Assembly: GCF_016411865.1 (NCBI RefSeq)
Contig: NZ_JAEKJA010000001.1
Span: 186,001-250,000 of the forward strand
From: Acuticoccus mangrovi
GTDB taxonomy: Bacteria; Pseudomonadota; Alphaproteobacteria; Rhizobiales; Amorphaceae
Direction: 5' to 3'
DNA length: 64,000 nt
The stretch's first letter is position 1. Each line of letters starts with the position of its first letter. The notes beneath the pieces were generated by a model. It searched no databases and was not told the DNA's origin. It saw only the letters and a list, made by a program, of their open reading frames with translations. The translations under genes and the position numbers were made by a program. Below are positions 56,896 to 64,000 of this stretch, piece after piece.

Positions 56896-59799
56896 TCAGT
56901 GGAGCTTGACGACGCGGGAGGCGGAGTAGGTGCGGCTTCCCCCCGACCGTCCGGAGTGAACGCCGCGCAGGGCCCGGCCGGCACCGACGCTGTGCTTCAA
57001 CCAGCATTGCCCGTTGCGTTCGATGTAGCTGAAGGCCGCGCAGGCGGAGTTGCGCGAGCAGGCCGCCTGACAGCCCCACAGCGTGGTGTTGTTGATGGTG
57101 GCCGACATGATGTCGTTGCCGGGAAAGTCGTGGTTGTAGAGGATCTCGCCGCTGCCGCCGGAGACCTTGAGGGGGGGCGCGCTTCGGCTGTTGACGAGGA
57201 GCGTGCCGGAGAGCGCGTCCTGATGCGGCGACAGCGTGCCGGTGTTCGTCTTAAGGTAGCACACCTTGGCGCGCACGTTGAAGGTGAAGGCACGACAGCC
57301 GCTCTCCGATTCGCAGCGATTGGCACAGGCCATCTCCGAGCCTGCCTTCACGCCGCGGGGGTAGAGGTCGGCACCGTTGAAGTCGAGACCATTGTAGAAG
57401 GCCACGAAGGTACCCGATTCGGTCTGTGTGCCGGAGCCGATCGGTGGCGTGGCGTTGCGGCTGTCGATGACGATCTGGCTGTCGCGCATGGAGGTGAGGG
57501 CGGCGAGGCGCGTGTTGGCCCGCTCGCTGAAGCGGCTCGACATCGAGCCGTAGCGGCTCTCGCAGGAGCGCGCCTTGCGCAGCGCCGTGTCGATGGCGGA
57601 GAGGTCCGGCCGCAGCTCGGCCTCGGCGTCGTAGAGGCAGTCGAGCGCCAGCCGGTCGATGGCTCGCTGGGCGCGCAGCGTCTCTTCGGTGCACTCGCTG
57701 TAGGTTTCGGTGAAGCGGAAGAGGGCGATGGCGTCGTCCTCGCGCACGGTCTCGAACGAGCGCTGGCAGCGATCGTCGGCGAGGATCGCCCTGGCGCGGG
57801 CGACTTCGTCGCGGCATTCCGGGCGCTCGGATATGAAGCGGGCGAGGCCGGAGCTGCCCCGATCCTGGGCTTGCGAATAGGCGAGGCCGCAGGGGGCGCG
57901 CTGCACCGTGTCGAGCGCGTCGTCGATGCGGCGCAGGGCGGCGTTCGTCAGCGTGTGGGCATAGGCGAGGCGGACGGACTTCAGCTCGTCCGCGGCGCGG
58001 GAGCGGGCCGCGTCGCTGCTCGCCCCGCTCGCCGCCGTCAGCGCCTCGTCGAGCTGACGGTCGCGCAGCGCCTCCGCGTCGGAGAGTTCGGCACAGGCCA
58101 GGTGGTCCACGATGAAGCGGCCGATGTCGGCGGGGCCGCCGGCGCGCGCGTCGTTGAAGGCGACGGTGCAGGCGCGGCTGGCCGCGAGCTCGCGGGCGCG
58201 GGTCTTCGCCCAGTCGCAGGCGATGAGCGCCTCGGGCGGCGCGCCGGTGCCGTTGCGTCGGGGGCTTGCCTCGCACACCGCCTTGCGCGCTTCGGCGAGG
58301 CGGCCGCGCTCGCGCTCCAGGCACGCCGCGTTCGCCTTGGCCTGGAAGGTGCCGAACGGGATGAGGCTGTCGCCCGCCCGGGCGCTCGCGATCGCCTCGT
58401 CGAGCTGCTGGGCGCAGGCGACGACGGGGTCGATGCCGCAACCCTCGCCGCCCGGATCGACGACGCAGCCGCAGGCGTGCGAGCTGGCGTCGCGCCCGGC
58501 GACGCAGGCGTTGATGTCGGTCTCGTCGGCGCAGAGCGCGCTGAGCCGGGCGATGGCGGCGAAGCGGCCGACCGCGAGGCGCCGCTCGGCGACGGCCGAG
58601 GCCGCCTCGCACCGCTTGATACGCGCGGTGAGCTGATCGCGCAGCGGCAGGAGGCGCGGCAGGTAGGTCCGGCAGCGGTCGCCGCAGCTCTCCATGTAGG
58701 CGCCGAGGTCGTTGGAGAGGGCGGCGAGGCTCGGCCAGTCGCGCGCACCCGCCTCCTTGAAGCGATACTCGTAGTCTTCGATCTCGAACTCGGTCTCGAA
58801 GCTCGACAGAGACGGGGCGACGGTGCTCTTGGGCGCGATGCTCGCGAGCTCCAGGAGGACGCCGCTGCCGGCGTTGTCGCTCACCTGCGGCACTTGCCGA
58901 CCCTTGAGGAGCTGGGCGGCCCGCGTCGGCACCCGCCGCTCCAGCCAGTGGCCGAGCTCATCGAGGGTCACGGCACCGTCGCCGTTGGCGGCCGGGTCGT
59001 GGTCGGCGGCACCGCCGAGCCCCGTCACCAGCGCGTCGGTGAAGAGGCCGCGATGGCGCTCGTCGTCCCAGTAGGCGGGCGTGTCGGCCCCGGCGGCGGC
59101 GATCGCGATCACGTCGCTCGTCTCGCTCGGCGCGTCCCAGCCGACCGGCGGGGCGATCATCGGACCCATGGTGGGGTTCAGCGACTGCCCGTCGCTGGTC
59201 TCGCCGGAAAAGCAGCTTTCCAGGAAGAGTACGACGCGGCCTTGCGGAAAGTGCGCCTTCTGGAAGGCGTCGAGGTTCGCAAGGAGCGTATCGTAGGAAT
59301 AGGCGGTGTGGGAGAGGGCGGTGAGGCGCGAGTTGCTGGCGAGGAGGAAGCCCTCCGAGGCGGCGGCGTTCGAGGTGCCCGCGGCTCTGAGGTCGCGCGT
59401 GCCGTGTCCCACATAGTAGACGTAGAGCTCGGCGTCCGGCTCGGCGATGTCGAGGCCGGCGAAGTCGCCCGGCGCCCCGGCCTCGAAGCCGAATGTGGCG
59501 AAGAGGTCGGTGGCCGACGGGTCGACAATGCGGCGAATGTTGGCGTCGGGCACGAAGAAGCTTTCGCGCATCAGCTTTTCGACGGCGTCGAGGTTCTCTT
59601 CGACATACTTAACGGGCACCGTGTGGCTATATTCGCCGACGCCGACGAGCAGCACGTAGCGCTTGTCGCCCGCGGCCACCGCCGAGGCGATGTCGCTTCC
59701 CGCTGCCGAGGCCGGCCGGACAGCGGCCGTCCAGAGCGCGAAGACGGCGAAGAACGCGGCGACCGAAAGGCGGAGAGAGGGAGACATGGAGAGCGCCAT
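56896..59799 (-). CDS. Exported caspase-like (C14) protein with two C-terminal PAN/Apple domains
   Basis: 967 residues, paralogous to the protein at 52584-55322 in the first 310 residues and loosely in the middle. Signal peptide ends RPASA. Catalytic His132 (YVGHGTRDL) and Cys196 (LFLESCFSGE) are kept, as is an EF-hand-like loop (ANGDGAVTLDEL). The C-terminus differs: two PAN/Apple-like modules at about 797-870 (CANRCESESGCRAFTF) and 884-950 (CQAACSRNSACAAFSY), disulfide-rich folds that bind protein or carbohydrate. First gene of the leftward run; its start faces the envelope-gene operon. Confidence 0.85.
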   Translation of the reverse strand: MALSMSPSLRLSVAAFFAVFALWTAAVRPASAAGSDIASAVAAGDKRYVLLVGVGEYSHTVPVKYVEENLDAVEKLMRESFFVPDANIRRIVDPSATDLFATFGFEAGAPGDFAGLDIAEPDAELYVYYVGHGTRDLRAAGTSNAAASEGFLLASNSRLTALSHTAYSYDTLLANLDAFQKAHFPQGRVVLFLESCFSGETSDGQSLNPTMGPMIAPPVGWDAPSETSDVIAIAAAGADTPAYWDDERHRGLFTDALVTGLGGAADHDPAANGDGAVTLDELGHWLERRVPTRAAQLLKGRQVPQVSDNAGSGVLLELASIAPKSTVAPSLSSFETEFEIEDYEYRFKEAGARDWPSLAALSNDLGAYMESCGDRCRTYLPRLLPLRDQLTARIKRCEAASAVAERRLAVGRFAAIARLSALCADETDINACVAGRDASSHACGCVVDPGGEGCGIDPVVACAQQLDEAIASARAGDSLIPFGTFQAKANAACLERERGRLAEARKAVCEASPRRNGTGAPPEALIACDWAKTRARELAASRACTVAFNDARAGGPADIGRFIVDHLACAELSDAEALRDRQLDEALTAASGASSDAARSRAADELKSVRLAYAHTLTNAALRRIDDALDTVQRAPCGLAYSQAQDRGSSGLARFISERPECRDEVARARAILADDRCQRSFETVREDDAIALFRFTETYSECTEETLRAQRAIDRLALDCLYDAEAELRPDLSAIDTALRKARSCESRYGSMSSRFSERANTRLAALTSMRDSQIVIDSRNATPPIGSGTQTESGTFVAFYNGLDFNGADLYPRGVKAGSEMACANRCESESGCRAFTFNVRAKVCYLKTNTGTLSPHQDALSGTLLVNSRSAPPLKVSGGSGEILYNHDFPGNDIMSATINNTTLWGCQAACSRNSACAAFSYIERNGQCWLKHSVGAGRALRGVHSGRSGGSRTYSASRVVKLH

Positions 59800-60047
59800 T
59801 ATGTCGTAACGATATTATTGCCGGTGGAAGCTTCAGACACGGAATATTCACCCTATTGAATTTTTACGCTCATTCGCGCAAGCCCGAAACCCTGGGTCGA
59901 CCCGTGGTGGGCACGTCATGGTCGAGCTGTCGCCACAATTGCGGCGAGGCCGATCACAATGACGTGAAACGAGGACGTGTCGCCGCGACGGCCCGCGTCT
60001 CCCGCTCTGTGGGGGACGGTCGATGGGGGATGGAAGCGGGAGGGGCC

Positions 60048-61661
60048 ATGCGCATCAACGTTGGCGCCCGGCCGAGCATGGGGCGGCTCACCACCGCCAC
60101 GGTCAAGGGGGCCGCGCTGCGGTGGAGCCTCGCGAGGCTTTGCGGCGCGTTGATGGTGCTCGGCCTCGCGATGCCGGCACTCGCGTTCGACGCGTCCGAC
60201 TGCGACAGCGAGCGCCGCCTCGACAACGACGAGCTGGCGGCCCGGTTGCGCCAGTCGGCCGACGCGTCGGACAAGGCCAAGCAGTGCCGGGTGCGGATCG
60301 CCGCGCTGCGCATGGGCCTGCTCGCGCCCGAGGACTTCGGGGCCGACGATTTCTCCCCCTACTACAAGATGCTGACGCGGGACTTCGCGGTGACGCCGGA
60401 GGACCCCTATCCCGCCTACTTCCTCCGCCGGCTGGCCGATGCGGTGGTGGCGGCGGAGCCCGCCCGCACTACCGATCCGGTGTTCCACGCCTCGCTCCTC
60501 GCCGCATTCCAGTCGCAGACGACGGGGCCCGACGGTCTCGCCGACGCGACGGCCGGCTTCCGCGGTCCGGCGGACGCCGGCGCCGGCGAGACCGGGCCGG
60601 CGCCGCTCGTCGACGTTCCGACAGCGCCGGTCGCCTCCATTGCTGGCAGCCTTGCCGACGACGGCCCCGCCGCCCCGCAGGTGCCGGCGCGCGCGGCGCC
60701 ACCGGCCGTTCCGAGCGGGGTCGCGGCTCCCGGTGCACCGAGCCCGGCCTCGGGGGCGGGCGATCCCGTCGTCTTCGGCGCCCTCGCGCCCGACGCCCAC
60801 CGCCCGCGCAACACGCCGCCGCCGCATCCCCTCGCCGACACCCGCAAGGAGGCGGCCGCGGCGAGGGCGCGCCTCTTCGCCGACGGCAACTGCCTCGAGC
60901 CGGCGCAGGTGCGCGACGCCGACGTGCAGCGCAACCGCCGCGCCATCGAGCGGGCGCGCCTGTGCGTCACCCGCGAAGGCGTGCGCGAGGGGGCGATCGA
61001 CTGGGCCTTCACTTCCATCGAGAACCCCGCCCATCCCGACGGCCCCGTCTGGTATCTGCCGCACGACGACGAGGCGGAGGCGTTCGACGCCGCCGTCTAC
61101 GCCATCACCCGCTATGGCGGGCGCATGGTGGCCGTGGCCGGGCCGGAGACCCGCTACTATCGCCTCTACGATCCAAACCGCTATTTCGCCGCCGACGACG
61201 CCGACGCCCGGCCGTGCAAGATCCGTCGGGGCACGCCGCACTACACGGCCTACGTGATGAACCTCTTCAAGGGCCGGCCGCAGATCCTCTCGATGCACAA
61301 CAACACCCGCGGCGGAGCGGTGACGGTCAACGTGTGGGACGCCAAGAACCGTGGCTACAAGGCCGGCGGACGGCGGCCGATCAGCGATGCCGACCACCTC
61401 GTCTACATCGCCAGCGCCAAGCCCATCGATTCCGACCCCGAGGCGCTCGCCCGACGCGACCTCGTGGTGGCGGCCGGCATGAACGTCGTTCACGAAACAG
61501 TGACCGCTCGGAACAACGATTGCTCCTTTTCCAACTACGTCGTCCTGCGGGATGGTCGCCCGTATTTCAACATCGAGGCGGTGCACGGGTCCTCGTTGCA
61601 GAAGGACATGGTCGATCGGCTCCTCGGCGCCCTCGGCTACCGACCCGTCGCGGGAGGATAG
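60048..61661 (+). CDS. Exported protein of unknown function, possible hydrolase-like C-terminus
   Basis: 537 residues. A signal peptide near residues 30-47 (LCGALMVLGLAMPALAF) follows a basic leader. Residues about 160-250 are a Pro/Ala-rich linker. The C-terminal 200 residues hold ILSMHNNTRGGAVTVNVWDA, NVVHETVTARNNDCSFSNYV and FNIEAVHGSSLQKDMVDRLL; the spacing of His and Glu recalls zinc amidases, but I cannot assign a family. GGGAGGGG precedes the chosen ATG; frames upstream give no signal. Heads a rightward operon with the transpeptidase four bases on. Confidence 0.6.
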   Translation: MRINVGARPSMGRLTTATVKGAALRWSLARLCGALMVLGLAMPALAFDASDCDSERRLDNDELAARLRQSADASDKAKQCRVRIAALRMGLLAPEDFGADDFSPYYKMLTRDFAVTPEDPYPAYFLRRLADAVVAAEPARTTDPVFHASLLAAFQSQTTGPDGLADATAGFRGPADAGAGETGPAPLVDVPTAPVASIAGSLADDGPAAPQVPARAAPPAVPSGVAAPGAPSPASGAGDPVVFGALAPDAHRPRNTPPPHPLADTRKEAAAARARLFADGNCLEPAQVRDADVQRNRRAIERARLCVTREGVREGAIDWAFTSIENPAHPDGPVWYLPHDDEAEAFDAAVYAITRYGGRMVAVAGPETRYYRLYDPNRYFAADDADARPCKIRRGTPHYTAYVMNLFKGRPQILSMHNNTRGGAVTVNVWDAKNRGYKAGGRRPISDADHLVYIASAKPIDSDPEALARRDLVVAAGMNVVHETVTARNNDCSFSNYVVLRDGRPYFNIEAVHGSSLQKDMVDRLLGALGYRPVAGG

Positions 61662-61665
61662 TGTG

Positions 61666-62328
61666 ATGCGATTATTGCGAGCCGGACCGCGCGTGGTCCG
61701 CATCGGCATCGTTGCGGCCGCCGTCGCCCTCGGCGCGGGCGGCGCCCACGCCGGAACCGGGCTCACCCTGTCGGACCTGGTGCTCGGCCAGTCCCATTCG
61801 ATGCTCAAGCTGCCCGCCGAGGCGGCGCCCGTCTTCGAGGCGAAGCGCGAGCGCGTCGTCGTCGACATGAAGAACCGCCGCATGTTCTTCCGCGCCGCCG
61901 GGGAGGCGGACGTGCGCCTCTACCGCGTCGGCATCGGCCGGCCCGAGGCGCACATCCCGCTCGGCCGCACGCGCATCACCAGCAAGCGGGTGGACCCCAG
62001 CTGGTGGCCGACGCCGCGGGCACGCCAGCGTGACCCCTATCTGCCGGCGGTGATGAAGAGCGGCGCCGACAACCCTCTCGGCACGCGTGCGATGAACCTG
62101 TCGTGGAAATACTACCTGATCCACGGCACCAACGACGCGCGCAAGGTCGGCCGCGCCGCCACCTGGGGCTGCGTGTCGATGTACGAGAGCGAGGTGCAAG
62201 CCTTCTTCTCCGCCATTGACCAAGGGATGCGCGTGCGCTTCGAACCCACGCTCGACGAGAGGATCGGCCATGCAGCTCGTCCTGTTGCTGCTCGCGGCAC
62301 TGTGGCAGGGCCCGACGGGGATAGCTGA
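61666..62328 (+). CDS. L,D-transpeptidase (YkuD) family protein with altered active-site motif
   Basis: 220 residues, signal peptide ending GGAHA. The YkuD region shows RVVVDMKNRRMFFRA, GRPEAHIPLGRTRI and YLIHGTND with His153, then TWGCVSM with the presumed nucleophile Cys169. The canonical motif is S/T-H-G-C-x-R; here Trp replaces His and Ser replaces the Arg, so activity may be changed or lost. Family enzymes form 3-3 peptidoglycan cross-links or attach lipoprotein. GGGAGGAT precedes the ATG. Its 3' end overlaps the next gene by 59 bases in another frame. Confidence 0.83.
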   Translation: MRLLRAGPRVVRIGIVAAAVALGAGGAHAGTGLTLSDLVLGQSHSMLKLPAEAAPVFEAKRERVVVDMKNRRMFFRAAGEADVRLYRVGIGRPEAHIPLGRTRITSKRVDPSWWPTPRARQRDPYLPAVMKSGADNPLGTRAMNLSWKYYLIHGTNDARKVGRAATWGCVSMYESEVQAFFSAIDQGMRVRFEPTLDERIGHAARPVAARGTVAGPDGDS

Positions 62329-63280
62329 TCCGGGCGTCGCCGCGGCGCGGGCACGGTTCGCGGCGCCGATCGCGACCGCCGCCGAGCATTGCCGTCGCGA
62401 CGGCGAGGCGCCGCGGGGCACCGGCGGCTTCGCCTTCGGTCGTGCCGACCATCAGATCGCGGCCTACCCCGCGACGCGCTGGCTCGCCTGCCTCGCCGCC
62501 GTCGAGGTGCCGCAGGCGCGACCGGCGGCGGTGCGCATCGCCGCCATCGCCACCAATCGGCCGCGCACCGTCGCAGCGCTCGCTGAGGCGGCGGGGTGGT
62601 GCGACGGGGAGGCCTGCGGCGTGCTGCGCTGCGGCGCCATCGAGCACGACGGCGTGCGCCTTGCCTGTCTGAGGCGCCTTCCGGGGCCGGCCTCGCCGGA
62701 GCGGCGCGACCTCATCGCGGCCGCGAGGGTGAAGCGGGCCGCCGACGACTACGCCACCCTCGTCGCGGCGCGGGCGACTTTCGCCGACCTCGTCGCCGGC
62801 GGCTACTATCCCGCGCTCGCCAACCTCGCGCTGGTCGAATACCGCCTCACCAACCTCGACGAGGCCTATCGTTTCGCGGAGGAGGGGGCGAGCTACGGCC
62901 TGCCGACCGCCAAGGCGCTGGCCGCCTATCTGAAGATCGAAGGCTTCGGCGGGGCGTGGGACCTGCCGGGCGCGGCCCGCCTCGCGGCCTCCGCGCTCGC
63001 GGCCGGCTCGCGCGACGGCAGCGCCGTCCTCGCGCTCGACGTCTCCTATCTCTTCTCGCCCCAACATTGGCGCATGGTGCAGGAAGCGCTCGTCGCCTCC
63101 CGCATCCATCCGGGCCCCGTCGACGGTCACTTTCGGGAGAGTTGGCGCGATGCGTTGGCCGTCTTTGCTGCTGGACGCGGGTTGCCGCAAGGGATCACCC
63201 TTGCCACCCTCGACGCCCTCGGCCTCCTCGAGGAGGTGAACAGCACGATGCGCCAACAGCGGGTGATCCGACGATACTGA
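62270..63280 (+). CDS. Exported Sel1-like repeat protein with peptidoglycan-binding domain
   Basis: 336 residues. A short hydrophobic N-terminus (MQLVLLLLAALWQ) is a signal peptide. The middle has cysteine pairs and Sel1/TPR-like helices (ALANLALVEYRLTNLDEAYR, ASYGLPTAKALAAYLKIEGF). The end (MVQEALVASRIHPGPVDGHF then DALAVFAAGRGL) fits a PG_binding_1 fold. AGAGGATCGGCC precedes the ATG, which lies inside the transpeptidase gene, showing tight coupling. Function inferred only as wall-associated. Confidence 0.72.
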   Translation: MQLVLLLLAALWQGPTGIADPGVAAARARFAAPIATAAEHCRRDGEAPRGTGGFAFGRADHQIAAYPATRWLACLAAVEVPQARPAAVRIAAIATNRPRTVAALAEAAGWCDGEACGVLRCGAIEHDGVRLACLRRLPGPASPERRDLIAAARVKRAADDYATLVAARATFADLVAGGYYPALANLALVEYRLTNLDEAYRFAEEGASYGLPTAKALAAYLKIEGFGGAWDLPGAARLAASALAAGSRDGSAVLALDVSYLFSPQHWRMVQEALVASRIHPGPVDGHFRESWRDALAVFAAGRGLPQGITLATLDALGLLEEVNSTMRQQRVIRRY

Positions 63281-63315
63281 CTTGCCCGCCGTTTCGGCGG
63301 TTCTGGAGAGCTCCT

Positions 63316-64000
63316 ATGGTTGCGCGCCGCTTGCTCATCGCTTGCCTCACCACCGTCCTCCTCGCGACGGGATTGCGACCGGCGAGCGCGCAGAATTCGC
63401 TCTATGCCGACATCGACTATTGGCTGGTGCAGCTTGAAGATCGAAACACTTCTCTCATCCCCTGCTTTGCCGAGCTGCGCGATCGGCGGGTGCGGTTCAA
63501 GCAGATCATCGAGGACGATCCCTTCCTCAGCGCGCCGGTGCGCGAGCGGCTCAATGCGCTGATCGAGGAGGCGATCCCGCGGCGCTGGTCGATGCGGTCC
63601 TCCGAGGTGGTCGGCGGCGCCGTCCGTGAGGGCGTGCTTCCCGGTACGGCCGGCCGCGGCCAGGTGAGCGGCGAGGATCGCCTCGCCGATCTCTACACCT
63701 CCCAGATCATCGTCGAGGCGAGCGTCGCCCGCAATTATCTCGACGTGGCGCGACTGAAGATCCTGGTCGAATTCCGCCGGCCGGACGGCAGCCTCTGCAA
63801 CTCCACCTCGAACAGATGGCATTTCGACATCGCCACCCTCGACAGGGCGAAGCAGCCGTCCTTTTCCGCCCGTGCGATCAATATCTACGACCTCGACGCC
63901 ACCCTGCGCGACGGTGTGCGCCGGACGCCGCCGAGCACCATTCCCCCTGAAGAGGCCGTGCCCTTCACGGTGAAGACCGATTTCGCTGGTTCTGACTGCG
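63316..64000 (+). CDS. Exported protein of unknown function, runs off the window
   Basis: Open for 228 codons to the right edge. A signal peptide (LLIACLTTVLLATGL, ending SAQ) leads a mature part with SLYADIDYWLVQLEDRNTSL, IIVEASVARNYLDVARLKIL and VEFRRPDGSLCNSTSNRWHF; mixed alpha/beta, two cysteines visible. No family recognised. TGGAGAG precedes the ATG, 35 bases after the Sel1-like gene, so it is the fourth member of the rightward operon. Confidence 0.7.
   Translation, partial: MVARRLLIACLTTVLLATGLRPASAQNSLYADIDYWLVQLEDRNTSLIPCFAELRDRRVRFKQIIEDDPFLSAPVRERLNALIEEAIPRRWSMRSSEVVGGAVREGVLPGTAGRGQVSGEDRLADLYTSQIIVEASVARNYLDVARLKILVEFRRPDGSLCNSTSNRWHFDIATLDRAKQPSFSARAINIYDLDATLRDGVRRTPPSTIPPEEAVPFTVKTDFAGSDC

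Noticed and set aside
56755-59859. 1034-codon frame antisense to the PAN caspase
   Set aside because: Shadow of the caspase reading frame; no signal peptide, motifs or bias.

Overview
The window is about 64 kb of very GC-rich chromosome from an alphaproteobacterium, most probably Hyphomicrobiales (Rhizobiales). The evidence is RpoC beginning [10 protein letters not shown] from a TTG codon, tRNA-Trp directly before secE-nusG, a 102-residue-class S10, a zinc-free S14, a short-LID adenylate kinase, and an ATP synthase F0 operon with paired b' and b subunits and no F1 genes beside it. Genus cannot be fixed from the sequence alone.

Region 1 (1-15.7 kb) is accessory metabolism. After a cut-off PPOX flavoprotein and tRNA-Gly come a periplasmic PQQ-type sugar dehydrogenase and a long leftward operon. 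The operon holds an ABC carbohydrate importer (binding protein, two permeases, ATPase) tightly coupled to an RraA-like aldolase, a 2-hydroxyacid dehydrogenase, a lactonase-like amidohydrolase, a Gfo/Idh/MocA oxidoreductase and a CaiB CoA-transferase. A divergent GntR/FCD regulator faces a long AT-rich palindrome, and an HpcH/HpaI aldolase lies convergently behind it. This looks like a regulated uptake and oxidation pathway for a sugar or sugar acid. An MprF-like lipid aminoacylation/flippase protein follows.

Region 2 (15.8-49.2 kb) is the core information-processing block, all rightward except one inverted dioxygenase gene: tRNA-Trp, secE, nusG, rplK, rplA, rplJ, rplL, rpoB, rpoC; then rpsL, rpsG, fusA, tuf; then the S10/spc/alpha block from rpsJ through secY, adk, rpsM, rpsK, rpoA and rplQ. 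Oddities are a secreted six-cysteine DUF4189-type gene wedged between rpsL and rpsG, a chain of hairpins before rplJ, and long Ala/acidic tails on L3 and S17.

Region 3 (49.2-64 kb) is the most unusual. Leftward: a PAN-domain caspase-like protein, a GH3/NagZ-like glycosidase, a second caspase-like protein whose stop lies one base before atpI, then atpI-atpB-atpE-atpF'-atpF. Rightward, diverging from the first caspase gene: an exported protein of unknown function, a YkuD L,D-transpeptidase with an altered active-site motif, an exported Sel1-like/peptidoglycan-binding protein, and a further exported protein running off the window. These suggest an envelope- or peptidoglycan-linked caspase island physically coupled to the ATP synthase F0 operon; the functional link is inference.
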